Shown: in pieces, positions 26,427-37,802 of the stretch
Position numbering within the stretch: position 1 is the first letter of the stretch
How the letters are laid out: each line of letters begins with the position of its first letter
DNA from: Phaeobacter sp. B1627
GTDB lineage: Bacteria > Pseudomonadota > Alphaproteobacteria > Rhodobacterales > Rhodobacteraceae
Direction of reading: 5' to 3'
DNA: 64,000 nucleotides
Assembly: GCF_006265095.1 (NCBI RefSeq)
Contig: NZ_VCNK01000014.1
Coordinates: 156,037-220,036 of the forward strand
Program-made: the position numbers and the translations under genes
The notes under the pieces: model-generated
Seen by the model: the letters and a program-made list of their open reading frames with translations, nothing else
Database searches by the model: none
What the model was told of the DNA's origin: nothing

Positions 26427-26858
26427 ATGACCGCCCTCCCCGACCCGGACGTACAGGCCGAATTTTATGACGGCGTCACCGCCAAGCGTCTGTTTTCCTT
26501 TCTGATCGACAGCGTGCTGATCTTCATCCTCGCAGCCCTCGTAGTGCCGTTCACCGCATTTCTCGGCCTGTTGATGTGGCCTGCGCTCTATTTTGTTGTC
26601 GGCTTCATCTACCGGGTCGCCACGCTGAGCAACGGATCCGCGACCCTTGGCATGCGGTTCTGCGGGATCGAGCTGCGGGAATATTCCGGTAGCCGCCTCG
26701 ATGGGGGAACGGCGTTTCTGCATACGGTGGGCTACACGGTGTCGATGGCGGTGGTTGTGCTGCAGGTGGTCTCGATCCTGCTGATGCTGACGAGCGCACG
26801 GGGCCAGGGGCTGACTGACCATATCCTCGGCACGGTGATGCTGAAACGGCGCGCCTGA
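26427..26858 (+). CDS. RDD family membrane protein
   Basis: 143-aa inner-membrane protein with the RDD pattern: an Arg-Phe/Asp-rich first helix (KRLFSFLIDSVLIFILAALVV), a second helix with WPALYFVVGFIYRVATL, the segment GSATLGMRFCGIELR, a third helix (VSMAVVVLQVVSILLML) and the end DHILGTVMLKR. GCAGGAG precedes the ATG. Proposed ion-exchange roles for the family are not testable here. The stop codon lies inside a 15-bp tandem duplication. Confidence 0.85.
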   Translation: MTALPDPDVQAEFYDGVTAKRLFSFLIDSVLIFILAALVVPFTAFLGLLMWPALYFVVGFIYRVATLSNGSATLGMRFCGIELREYSGSRLDGGTAFLHTVGYTVSMAVVVLQVVSILLMLTSARGQGLTDHILGTVMLKRRA

Positions 26859-26884
26859 CGCGGTGGGTCCTGACGCGGTGGGTG
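26855..26884 (+). repeat. 15-bp tandem duplication across the RDD stop codon
   Basis: Two adjacent copies, CTGACGCGGTGGGTC (26855-26869) and CTGACGCGGTGGGTG (26870-26884), place in-frame TGA codons at 26856 and 26871. Confidence 0.8.
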
Positions 26885-27018
26885 CAGGGGGCGCTTTCCG
26901 TCCGCCAGGCGGCGGGCGCGAATAAACCCTTTTGCACAACACCACTTGTTACTTGCCGGGCGGTTGCTATCATCATGGCAATCCAGACAACAATAGTCAG
27001 AAAGCCGTTGTTCCCCGT

Positions 27019-27840
27019 ATGCGCCATACGCTTCCGATTGCCCCACAGTTTTACGTGACCGCCCCGCAGCCCTGTCCCTATCTGGATGGCAGGATGGAGC
27101 GAAAGCTCTTTACCGCGTTGCAGGGGGACGGGGTCGATCAGCTGAACAGCTCGCTCAGCCAGCAGGGGTTTCGCCGCTCGCAGAATGTGCTCTATCGGCC
27201 GTCCTGTTCTGACTGCTCGGCCTGCATGTCGGCGCGGATCAATGTCTCGGCCTTTTCCGCGACGCGCAGCCAGCGCAAGACGCTGAACCGCAACCGGCAT
27301 CTGGAGCGCCGGGCCACCTCGCCCTGGGCCACCGAGGATCAATACGCGTTGTTTCGCCGCTATCTGGACGAACGTCACGCCGATGGCGGCATGGCGGATA
27401 TGGATGTGTTCGAATACGCCGCCATGGTCGAAGAGACCCCGATCCGGACCCGTGTGGTGGAATATCTCAACCCGGAGAACAATGCGCTCACGGCGGTTTC
27501 GCTCACTGATGTGCTCGATGATGGTCTGAGCATGGTCTATTCCTACTATGCGCCGGATTTGCCGCAGCAGTCGCTCGGGACATTCATGGTGCTGGATCAT
27601 ATCGAGATCGCACGCGAAGCGGGGCTGCCCTATGTCTATCTCGGCTATTGGGTGCCCGGCAGCCAGAAGATGGGCTACAAGGCCAAGTTCGCCGGGCTTG
27701 AGGTGTATTTCGGCGGCGGCTGGATTCCGGTCAAGGATCCGGCAGCCTTTGAGGCGGACCAGCATCCCCTCAGCAATGCTCCGATCGCAGAGCAGGTCGC
27801 CAATATCCAACTGCCGCAAGGGCAGCCGCGCAGAAGGTAG
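27019..27840 (+). CDS. bpt: Aspartate/glutamate leucyltransferase (arginyltransferase family)
   Basis: 273-aa N-end-rule transferase that adds an amino acid (Leu for Bpt) from tRNA to N-terminal Asp or Glu, marking proteins for ClpAP. Visible are the N-terminal [19 protein letters not shown] with its conserved Cys, the [12 protein letters not shown] cluster, SQRKTLNRN and the C-terminal GNAT-like part ([37 protein letters not shown]). The start [12 protein letters not shown] is chosen from the family; an upstream in-frame ATG at 26932 adds an unnatural stretch. Followed 8 bp later by the VOC gene. Confidence 0.92.
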   Translation: MRHTLPIAPQFYVTAPQPCPYLDGRMERKLFTALQGDGVDQLNSSLSQQGFRRSQNVLYRPSCSDCSACMSARINVSAFSATRSQRKTLNRNRHLERRATSPWATEDQYALFRRYLDERHADGGMADMDVFEYAAMVEETPIRTRVVEYLNPENNALTAVSLTDVLDDGLSMVYSYYAPDLPQQSLGTFMVLDHIEIAREAGLPYVYLGYWVPGSQKMGYKAKFAGLEVYFGGGWIPVKDPAAFEADQHPLSNAPIAEQVANIQLPQGQPRRR

Positions 27841-27848
27841 TCTCCAGA

Positions 27849-28232
27849 ATGCAATCACTGCACGCGGTGTCGCTGATCATTCCCGACTATGACGCTGCCA
27901 TTTCGTTTTACTGCGGCACGCTGGGCTGGACCCTGGCGGAGGATGTGGATCAGGGGCGCAAACGCTGGGTCCGCATTCTGCCCCCCGGCGCCATGCAGGG
28001 CAGCCTGATTCTGGCCCGGGCGGATACGCCGGCGCAGGAGAAGGTGATCGGGGATCAGTTCGCAGGCCGTGTGGGTCTGTTTCTCGCAACCGATGACTTC
28101 GCCCGCGACCATGGCGCGATGCAGGCGGCCGGGGTGATCTTTGAAGAACAGCCCCGCCACGAACCCTATGGCACAGTCGCGGTATGGCGCGACCCCTTCG
28201 GCAACCGCTGGGATCTGATCCAGTTCGCCTGA
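27849..28232 (+). CDS. VOC family protein (glyoxalase-like)
   Basis: 127-aa single-domain vicinal oxygen chelate protein. The opening SLIIPDYDAAISFYCGTLGWTL and the closing PYGTVAVWRDPFGNRWDLIQF are the paired beta-alpha-beta-beta-beta modules with the usual terminal metal-binding region. It is 8 bp downstream of bpt and probably cotranscribed. Substrate unknown. The last codons and stop are repeated in the 3' region (14/15-bp units). Confidence 0.87.
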   Translation: MQSLHAVSLIIPDYDAAISFYCGTLGWTLAEDVDQGRKRWVRILPPGAMQGSLILARADTPAQEKVIGDQFAGRVGLFLATDDFARDHGAMQAAGVIFEEQPRHEPYGTVAVWRDPFGNRWDLIQFA

Positions 28233-28258
28233 TCCAGTTCGACCTGATCCGGTTCGGC
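28215..28258 (+). repeat. 14/15-bp tandem repeat across the VOC stop codon
   Basis: Three consecutive units beginning CTGATCC(A/G)GTTCG, at 28215, 28229 and 28244. TGA codons at 28230 and 28245 are both in frame with the gene. Confidence 0.8.
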
Positions 28259-28290
28259 GCCGTCAATGGCGGGGGACACTGCAGAACGGC

Positions 28291-28325
28291 AAAAGGCCCC
28301 ACCTCTGGCGGGGCCCTTTTTGTTG
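28291..28325. terminator. Bidirectional terminator between VOC and TRAP genes
   Basis: GC-rich stem (AAAGGCCCC.../...GGGGCCCTTT with one bulge and one mismatch) followed by TTTTTG on the plus strand and by TTTT on the minus strand. It lies between two convergent operons. Confidence 0.8.
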
Positions 28326-28422
28326 GAACACTCTGCTTTCCTGCTACCGGCCGATAGGGGCCGACTGAGGCCGACTGGGGCCGATAATAGCGAGCCGGTA
28401 GCGGGCTGACACCACGGCGGTG

Positions 28423-30777
28423 TCAGTTCGGGATCAGCGCCGGGACAATGGTCACAATCGCCGGGAAGAACCACAGGATCGCGAGACCGGCCACCTGGAT
28501 CAGCACGAAGGGCAGCACCCCACGATAGATATGGCCCGTCGTCACCTCTCGTGGTGCCACGCCGCGCAGGTAGAACAGCGCAAAGCCGAACGGCGGTGTC
28601 AGGAAGGAGGTCTGCAGGTTCACCGCCACCATGATGGTCACCCATTTCGGATCAAACGACCCGCCATAGATCACCGGCCCGACGATCGGGATCACGATGT
28701 AGATGATCTCGAGGAAGTCCAGAACGAAGCCCAGTATGAAGAGCACGATCATCACGATCAAAAAGACCGTCATCTCGTTGTCAAAGCTCCTCAGGAACTG
28801 CTGGATATAGTGTTCGCCCCCGAAGGAAATCACCACCAGATTGAGCAGCTGCGAGCCGATCAGGATGGTGAAGACCATGGAGGTCACCTTGGCGGTCTCT
28901 CGCACGATGGGGCTCAGGACGCCGCCCCGGAACAGCACCCAGCAGCCGTACAGCAGACCGAAGAGCGCGAACAGATAGCAGCTGTAGGCAAAGAAGAACG
29001 CGAAATAGCTCTCTGCCGGGACCACGTCCTGATTGATCCGCAGGTCAAAGTTCACCCCGGTCAGGATCGCAAGCGCCACCGCGAAGGTCGCCCAGATGAT
29101 GATATTGCCGGACTGGCCCTCATCCTTGAGGCGACGATAGGCCGCCAGCATGATCGCGCCCCCTGCCCCCAGCGCCGCAGCCGGCGTCGGGTTGGTGATG
29201 CCACCGAGGATCGACCCCAGCACGGCCACGATCAGCACCAGCGGCGGGAAGACCACCCGGATCAGGTCGTTGCGGGCACAGCGCGCCGCCGCTTCCTTGC
29301 AGCCATAGAGCGCAAGCAGGCTCGGCAGCAGCATCCAGATCACCGTGCCCGTGGCCGATGTAGTGGGCGAAATCGCCACCACATCCACCAGCGCCAGGGC
29401 CAGCAGGCCAATGGCCCCGGCGATCAGCGGTGTGGCATCGCGCGATGGCGCAACGCCCCGGCCAATGGCCAGGACCAGGCCCAGCAGCACGATCATCGTC
29501 GCGATCCCGGAGCCGATGGGCGCCGCATTGGCGATCTTGGCCTCCAGCGCCTGGGACAGTTCCTCCTCCGAGAGTTTGGTGGCTTCGGCCACGCCGCCTG
29601 CGTCGTCGATTGCGGTCTGTTCGGCCACGGCCGCATCCCAGGCCGCCTGACCGTGAAGGTCGATCATTGCCGCCTGACATTGCGCGCTCACATTGGTGCG
29701 CAAGGAGGCCGTCTGACCCGCGTCGGAGAAGCTCGACACGACAATGTTCTGACTGCCGACCAGACCGAGGCTGCCGAGCAGGACGGTGCCCGCAACCAAT
29801 GCGACCGGAACGCCCAAGAACCATGTCAGGCCCTCGCCGCGGGTGATCGGCTCTTCACTGGCGGTGCCCATGGAGACGGCCGGCGCCTTGTGCGGGTTCA
29901 GCAATGCATAGCCAAAGGCATAGAGCGCATAGAGCAGCGCCAGCAGGATGCCCGGCAGCAACGCCGCCTGAAACAGCGTGCCCACAGAGACGACCGCCGG
30001 TTCCCCGAGATAGGTCAGCGCATCCGAGCAGCCGACTTCCTGGGCGCGGGCCTCCTGTGCAGTGGAGTAGAGATCCCCCGCCAGCGTGCCGAGCAGAACG
30101 ATCACGATCGAGGGCGGAATGATCTGCCCCAGCGTGCCCGACGCCGCGATGACACCGGTCGCAAGCTCCGGCGAGTAGTTGTTGCGCAGCATGGTCGGCA
30201 GGGCCAGCAGGCCCATGGTCACCACGGTGGCGCCGACGATCCCGGTGGAGGCCGCAAGGAACGCCCCCACCACGACGATCGACACCGCCAGACCCCCCGG
30301 CAGCGGTCCGAAGACCCGCGCCATGGTGGTCAGAAGGTCATTGGCGATCTTGGAGCGTTCCAGCGTGATGCCCATCAGCACGAACATCAAAACCGCCAGC
30401 AGGGTCTCGATCGAGGCGCCCGCCAGAACCCGCTCGTTGATCCGGTTGACGATGAACGACAGATTGCGGTCCATCGCCGTTTCCCAGCCCTGCGCGAAGA
30501 CAGGCTCTGCCAGACGCGGCAGATCCGGGTATCGGAACACCGATATCACATCGGACTGCACGCCCGAGTCGATGATATCCCTGTAGGCCTGGCTCGACGT
30601 GTCGATGGCCTGGTGGATCAGCAGACCGGCGCTGTCGAGGGCTGCGATGATCCCGAAGGAGATGATCCCCGCACCGCCGATGGCAAAGGCCACCGGAAAG
30701 CCGGAGAGGATGCCTCCGAAGAGGCAGAGAAAGACGATGATCAGGCCGATTTCGACGCCATCAAGTCCGAATAGCAT
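28423..30777 (-). CDS. TRAP transporter large permease subunit (long DctM type)
   Basis: 784-aa membrane protein, much longer than the usual ~430-aa DctM. The N-terminal half (FLCLFGGILSGFPVAFAIGG, GLLIHQAIDTSSQAYRDII, LMFVLMGITLERSKIANDLL, GGLAVSIVVVGAFLAASTGIVGATVVTMG cited in part) and the C-terminal half (FLIVMIVLFILGFVLDFLEI, FLTPPFGFALFYLRGV) match DctM. Between them is an extra region with additional helices and a hydrophilic stretch of about 90 residues (from SFSDAGQTASLRTN to SQALEAKIANAAP), probably periplasmic. It is an ion-driven importer with DctQ and DctP, whose genes lie upstream. A 16-bp gap separates it from dctQ. Confidence 0.9.
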   Translation of the reverse strand: MLFGLDGVEIGLIIVFLCLFGGILSGFPVAFAIGGAGIISFGIIAALDSAGLLIHQAIDTSSQAYRDIIDSGVQSDVISVFRYPDLPRLAEPVFAQGWETAMDRNLSFIVNRINERVLAGASIETLLAVLMFVLMGITLERSKIANDLLTTMARVFGPLPGGLAVSIVVVGAFLAASTGIVGATVVTMGLLALPTMLRNNYSPELATGVIAASGTLGQIIPPSIVIVLLGTLAGDLYSTAQEARAQEVGCSDALTYLGEPAVVSVGTLFQAALLPGILLALLYALYAFGYALLNPHKAPAVSMGTASEEPITRGEGLTWFLGVPVALVAGTVLLGSLGLVGSQNIVVSSFSDAGQTASLRTNVSAQCQAAMIDLHGQAAWDAAVAEQTAIDDAGGVAEATKLSEEELSQALEAKIANAAPIGSGIATMIVLLGLVLAIGRGVAPSRDATPLIAGAIGLLALALVDVVAISPTTSATGTVIWMLLPSLLALYGCKEAAARCARNDLIRVVFPPLVLIVAVLGSILGGITNPTPAAALGAGGAIMLAAYRRLKDEGQSGNIIIWATFAVALAILTGVNFDLRINQDVVPAESYFAFFFAYSCYLFALFGLLYGCWVLFRGGVLSPIVRETAKVTSMVFTILIGSQLLNLVVISFGGEHYIQQFLRSFDNEMTVFLIVMIVLFILGFVLDFLEIIYIVIPIVGPVIYGGSFDPKWVTIMVAVNLQTSFLTPPFGFALFYLRGVAPREVTTGHIYRGVLPFVLIQVAGLAILWFFPAIVTIVPALIPN

Positions 30778-30793
30778 GTGAGCTGTCCCTTAG

Positions 30794-31729
30794 TTAATGA
30801 GCGCCTTCATAGGCTTCTTCACCGGCGCCAAGGGTATCCTTGTCGAGGTATTTTCCGTCCGCTTCCTCGCCTTCGACGAATTCAAGGAACGAGCGGTAGA
30901 AGAAGGCCACAGCATGCAGGAACACCAGTCCCGCAAAGGTCACCAGAAGGATCTTGAACAGGAAGTACCCGTTGAAGCCGTTGGGCGAAAAGCCGATGGT
31001 TTCGACGTTCCAACGCATCGCGCGGGCCTTCATGACGAGGCGGTCGAGTTGGTCAGAGGCCGAAGGTTTCGGCACGATCAGGTGGCGCCACAGGAAGAAC
31101 CAGCCATACATCCACGTCAGCACCGCGACCGGCATCATGAACAGGAGCGAACCGACCATGTCGACGACCCGTTTGGCCCGGTGCGAGATCCCTGCATAGA
31201 TCAGGTCGACGCGCACATGGCCGCCCTGCACAAAGGTGTAGGTGACGCAGAAACAGACCACGAGCGCATTATAGAGCTTCAGCTCCTCGGCGAACCAGGA
31301 GATGTCTTTCTCCAGCCCGATACCGAGCCCGAAACTCATGTCGGGGCGGGCAAAGACGCGCTGCATGAACACGATGATGATCTGCTGGATCACCATCAGC
31401 AGCCCCGCCCAGGCAAAGAAGCGGCCGCAGGCATTGGCAAAGCCTTCAAGCGCGCGCACGATGCCCCACATGAAGCCGCGGAAATACATTCCGAACGCCG
31501 TCACCACCAGAAACAGGGTGAAGACCACAAAGAAGAATTCGGTCGATCCCCCGTAGTAGACAAAGCGCATCACGGCTTCTTTGTCCTCGGTGGTGTTGGC
31601 CCAGGTCAGCCAGCCGAGCCACAACTCGGGGTGGGTGATGGCGTAGCCAAGATTGTAGAAAGCGCCCAATACACTTTGGATCAGCCACCACAGGAAGCTG
31701 CCAATTGCGCCAATAAAGGAAATACTCAT
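30794..31729 (-). CDS. TRAP transporter small permease subunit (DctQ type)
   Basis: 311-aa small membrane subunit, longer than the usual 160-200 aa. The conserved DctQ core is in the middle (KLYNALVVCFCVTYTFVQGGHVRVDLIY, KRVVDMVGSLLFMMPVAVLTW, cited as fragments), with extra helices at the N-terminus and a charged C-terminal tail. The ATG at 31729 was preferred because AGGA precedes it; an in-frame ATG at 31741 is also possible. It bridges the binding protein to the large permease. Confidence 0.87.
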   Translation of the reverse strand: MSISFIGAIGSFLWWLIQSVLGAFYNLGYAITHPELWLGWLTWANTTEDKEAVMRFVYYGGSTEFFFVVFTLFLVVTAFGMYFRGFMWGIVRALEGFANACGRFFAWAGLLMVIQQIIIVFMQRVFARPDMSFGLGIGLEKDISWFAEELKLYNALVVCFCVTYTFVQGGHVRVDLIYAGISHRAKRVVDMVGSLLFMMPVAVLTWMYGWFFLWRHLIVPKPSASDQLDRLVMKARAMRWNVETIGFSPNGFNGYFLFKILLVTFAGLVFLHAVAFFYRSFLEFVEGEEADGKYLDKDTLGAGEEAYEGAH

Positions 31730-31819
31730 GTCGTCCTGCATGGCTCCCCCGGAAGTTCAGCAGTCGGTCCGTCAGCTCTGACAACGGCAAGGCCGGAGAC
31801 GCAGACGGGACCGCAAGTG

Positions 31820-31853
31820 CAAAAGAGATCCCCCGCTGTCACTGCGGGGGATC
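31820..31853 (-). terminator. Intercistronic hairpin after dctP
   Basis: Perfect 10-bp stem GATCCCCCGC/GCGGGGGATC with a 7-nt loop and a following TCTTTTG on the minus strand. It lies between dctP and dctQ, as commonly seen where the binding protein is made in excess. Confidence 0.75.
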
Positions 31854-31876
31854 CGTGTCAGATCCACAAGGGACCG

Positions 31877-32962
<1,086 letters not shown>

Positions 32963-33297
32963 GTGGTATTCCTCCCAAATCGTAATGGCCGCCCCCGGTG
33001 CCTTGAACAAGCACCCTTCCTCGCGCGGCCCTCTTGAAGTGGCACAACCCTACTGCGCCCGTGAAACATGTGAATACCAATTACTGCGTAGAGACCCCGC
33101 TTTTTTGCCTCCCCCTTGGGCATTCTTTGCCTCTCCACTAGGCATTCCACGAACGATTCTGTCGCCGGTGCCCCCATCGGTGCGGCTACATTGCCCCTTT
33201 CCCGCGGTTCTGGGGTTTGATTCTTCGCCTGCTTGCCGTAACGATTCGACCCTCACATCCCCGCCCTGTCGCCAAAGGCCAAACCGGGAGCCTCCTG
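32963..33297. other. 335-bp divergent control region of the TRAP and sensor kinase genes
   Basis: No gene. It holds the two tandem palindromes at 33104-33147 and must contain the promoters of dctP (minus) and the kinase (plus). Confidence 0.6.
33104..33147. promoter_or_regulatory. Two tandem 22-bp operator-like sites
   Basis: Adjacent 22-bp units (33104-33125 and 33126-33147) agree at 18 of 22 positions. The second holds a perfect TGCCT-N7-AGGCA inverted repeat and the first TGCC-N9-GGCA. The 22-bp spacing places both on the same face of the helix. The neighbouring NarL-type regulator is the obvious candidate to bind them. Confidence 0.55.
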
Positions 33298-34749
33298 ATG
33301 ATCCGGTTTCTGTTTCGACCGAATTACGCACAGAAACTTTCGCTGCTGGCGACGCTGCCGCTGATTGTTGCCTGCCTTGCCATTGCGGCGCTGGTGGCGT
33401 CGCAGTCGCGGTCCATGGCGGAGCGCGAAATCCAGGTTCTTGAACGCCAGCTGCTCGAGGCAAAGAAAGCCGAGCTGCGCAACTACGTCACCCAGGCCCG
33501 CAACGGGTTCATGCATATCTACGGCCCCGCCGCCCCCGACGACCCGGAGGCCAAGGAGCGGGTGACCCAGATCCTGAGTGCGATGATCTATGGCAAGGAC
33601 GGGTTTTTCTTTGTCTACGACTACGATGGCACCAATCTGGTCAGCCCGCGCCAGACCGATTTCATCAACCGCAACTGGGCCGGTCTGCGTGACAAGCGCG
33701 GGGTGCCGGTTGTCGACCGGTTCATCGACATCGCCCGCCAGGGCGCCGGGTGGCACAGTTTCATGTGGCAGAAGCCCTCGACCGGCGAAGAGGCGCAGAT
33801 GATCGCCTATGTCGTCGGCCTGCAGGACTGGCAGTGGGCGGTGGGCACCGGGGTTTTCATCGATGACGTGCTGGCCTCTGTTGCCAGTTCGCGCGCCGAG
33901 CTGGAAACCAGGGTGCGGCGGACGTTTCTCTATATTGGCGCCATCACTCTGGTGGCGCTGATCCTCGTCTTTGCCTCCGGCATGCTGCTGAACATCCGCG
34001 AGCGGCGCCTGGCGGATGCCAAGCTGAAAGAGCTGACCCAGAGGGTGTTTGACGCCCAGGAAGAAGAGCGCGGACGGGTGGCGCGGGAATTGCATGACTC
34101 CATCAGCCAGCTTCTGGTCGGGGTGCGCTACGCGCTGGAAACGGTCAAACGCCGCCTTGGCGAGGATGCGCCAGTGACGGCACGGGAACCGTTGGACAAA
34201 GGCGTCAACGGGCTGGCCACCGCCATTGCCGAAGTGCGCCGGATCAGTCGCGACCTGCGGCCCGGGGTGCTGGATGATCTGGGGCTTGGGCCGGCGCTGA
34301 AGGCGCTGACCGATGACTTTGCGCAGCGGACCGGCATCGAGACCGAATTCTCCACCGTTGTGTTCCGCAACCGGCTGGATCAGGAGGCGAAGATCGCCCT
34401 CTACCGGGTTGCGCAGGAGGCTCTGACCAATATCGAACGCCACTCCGGGGCCACGAGGGTGACGGTGGATCTGCGCGGTCATGCCAAAGGGGCCACCCTG
34501 CGGATCAGCGACAACGGATCCGGCCTGCCGCCCCGGCAAACGCCCGGCGGGCCCGGTATCGGGCTGCGCAACATGCAGGAACGGATGGAACAGCTTGACG
34601 GCACCCTGCGCATTCTGTCATCTCGCGGCGCTGCATCCGGGCTTGGCGGTATCAAGGGCAGCGGCGGCGGCACGGTCATCGAGGCCAGCCTGCCGCTCAG
34701 CCATCTTTTGCCGCCGGGCGACGACGTGGTCGCGCATCGCGCGCCCTGA
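33298..34749 (+). CDS. Sensor histidine kinase with Cache domain (HisKA_3 type)
   Basis: 483-aa inner-membrane sensor. TM1 lies at about residues 14-34 and TM2 at about 210-233; between them is a periplasmic single-Cache domain with YGKDGFFFVYDYDGTNLVSP and WQWAVGTGVFIDDV, a ligand type often sensing carboxylic acids. The dimerisation/phosphorylation helix EEERGRVARELHDSISQLL has His266; the ATPase part has NIERHSGATRVTV (N-box like) and ISDNGSGLP, GIGLRNMQERM. The start follows GGGAGCCTCCTG. Divergent from the TRAP operon and 5' of its response regulator. Confidence 0.92.
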   Translation: MIRFLFRPNYAQKLSLLATLPLIVACLAIAALVASQSRSMAEREIQVLERQLLEAKKAELRNYVTQARNGFMHIYGPAAPDDPEAKERVTQILSAMIYGKDGFFFVYDYDGTNLVSPRQTDFINRNWAGLRDKRGVPVVDRFIDIARQGAGWHSFMWQKPSTGEEAQMIAYVVGLQDWQWAVGTGVFIDDVLASVASSRAELETRVRRTFLYIGAITLVALILVFASGMLLNIRERRLADAKLKELTQRVFDAQEEERGRVARELHDSISQLLVGVRYALETVKRRLGEDAPVTAREPLDKGVNGLATAIAEVRRISRDLRPGVLDDLGLGPALKALTDDFAQRTGIETEFSTVVFRNRLDQEAKIALYRVAQEALTNIERHSGATRVTVDLRGHAKGATLRISDNGSGLPPRQTPGGPGIGLRNMQERMEQLDGTLRILSSRGAASGLGGIKGSGGGTVIEASLPLSHLLPPGDDVVAHRAP

Positions 34750-34808
34750 GGGGAGACCACCGGATGACCATTGTGCAGAACGGGCGAACACGCCGAAAGG
34801 GACCAGAC

Positions 34809-35459
34809 ATGCAAGAGGCCATTACCCGCGTGATGATCGTGGACGATCACCCGATGGTGGCCGAGGGCATTCAGTCGATCCTCGAGAGCTATGACGACAT
34901 TGCGGTCGTGGGCGCGGTCTCTGGCGGGCGGGACGCGATCGCCCAGGCAGAAGCCCTGGCGCCCGATGTGATCCTGATGGATCTGAACATGCCGGATGTG
35001 GGCGGGCTGAGCGCGACGGAGATCATCCTTGAACGCCGCCCCGAGACCCGGGTTCTGATCCTGTCGATGCATGACAGTCCGGAGTATATTTCGACCGCGC
35101 TGAGCCATGGCGCCATGGGCTATGTGTTGAAAGACGTCCAGCCCGAGGAAATCAAGACCGCCATCGATGCGGTGATGCAGGGGCAGCAATATCTCTGCAC
35201 CGGGGCGGCGGGATCGCTGTCTCCACGCGGCGACGGGGCCGGACGCGAGGCGCTGACCGGGCGCGAACAGACCATCCTGCTGGAACTGGCACAGGGCAAA
35301 TCCAACAAGGAAGTGGCCGGAGCACTCGATATTTCCGTGCGCACGGTGGAGACCCACCGCAAGAACATCAAGCGCAAGCTGGGCATTTCCTCGACTGCGG
35401 GCCTGACCCGCTATGCGCTGGAACATGGCGTCCTGCAGGGCACCGGACGCGGCATCTGA
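34809..35459 (+). CDS. NarL/FixJ-family response regulator
   Basis: 216-aa two-component regulator. The receiver domain has VDDHP at the N-terminus, phospho-acceptor Asp58 in ILMDLNMPD and LSMHDS, with YVLKD carrying the conserved Lys. The C-terminal LuxR-type HTH is LTGREQTILLELAQGKSNKE to VRTVETHRKNIKRKLG. MQEAITRVMIVDDHP was chosen as start; an upstream in-frame ATG (34764) has a good Shine-Dalgarno (GAGGGGAG) but adds a basic, unnatural N-terminus. Partner of the adjacent kinase; the TRAP operon is its likely target. Confidence 0.92.
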   Translation: MQEAITRVMIVDDHPMVAEGIQSILESYDDIAVVGAVSGGRDAIAQAEALAPDVILMDLNMPDVGGLSATEIILERRPETRVLILSMHDSPEYISTALSHGAMGYVLKDVQPEEIKTAIDAVMQGQQYLCTGAAGSLSPRGDGAGREALTGREQTILLELAQGKSNKEVAGALDISVRTVETHRKNIKRKLGISSTAGLTRYALEHGVLQGTGRGI

Positions 35460-35780
35460 CGCGGCCGCCACTCCGCCCCGCCGCTCCGCCCCCGCCCGCT
35501 CTGGTCCGGCTCACTCCGGCCGTGCCTGCGCTGCCCGCCCGCCAGACCACAGCCATCTGCCAGCATTCACCTGCCCCCCCCCAAAAAAAGAGCTGTGCGG
35601 CGCGGTTCATGATTTCAAAACAGATCCCACCCAGCCAAAATTGTGCCGAAAATGTCGCGCGGGGACGCCAGCGGGTAATAAAATGTCCAAATCATCGCCC
35701 AAAATGAGCCTTTTCCCTGTTGACCCTCCCTGCTGCGGACCATAATGTCCGTGAAAACGCATGATGGAGACCTTTGAGCG

Positions 35781-35828
35781 ATGCCAAGGCTAGTCGTAAA
35801 TGTAGGACACACGCGCATGGGCCGGTGA
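35781..35828 (+). CDS. Candidate ilv leader peptide (15 aa, MPRLVVNVGHTRMGR)
   Basis: Too short for ordinary gene finding. Four of five consecutive codons (CTA GTC GTA AAT GTA) read Leu, Val, Val, Asn, Val, that is, branched-chain amino acids of the pathway encoded downstream. A GAG-containing ribosome-binding site lies close upstream (TGGAGACCTTTGAGCG). The stop codon is followed by a terminator. Such a peptide is the sensor of transcription attenuation; the evidence is position and composition only. Confidence 0.45.
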   Translation: MPRLVVNVGHTRMGR

Positions 35829-35883
35829 CGGTAGACCATACTCAATCCCATGCGCCTCCGATCCTCAAAATCGGGGGCTTTTT
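35813..35883 (+). promoter_or_regulatory. Candidate transcription attenuator of ilvBN
   Basis: Antiterminator: GCGCATGGG (35813-35821) is perfectly complementary to CCCATGCGC (35847-35855). Terminator: GCCTCCGAT (35854-35862) pairs with ATCGGGGGC (35870-35878, one wobble) and is followed by TTTTT (35879-35883). The two arms overlap by only 2 nt, so competition may be partly steric. Confidence 0.5.
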
Positions 35884-35982
35884 CATGCATACCGGACCAA
35901 GTCTGAAACCGGCGAGATGCTGAAACTGAAGATGCAGAAACTGACGCGAAGAAAGACGATGTCGTGAACTGGAGCAAAGCAG

Positions 35983-37734
<1,752 letters not shown>

Positions 37735-37802
37735 TCAACATGAGTTGTTGCGGGGCGCGATCCTGATCGCCCCTGCCCCGAAATGCGAGGAAAGGGACTG
37801 AC

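Larger units (their letters stand above)
35460..35982 (+). other. 523-bp leader region of the ilvBN operon
   Basis: The first 120 bp are GC-rich short repeats with no gene. The second part holds the candidate leader peptide (35781-35828) and attenuator (35813-35883). No other ORF is supported. Confidence 0.6.
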
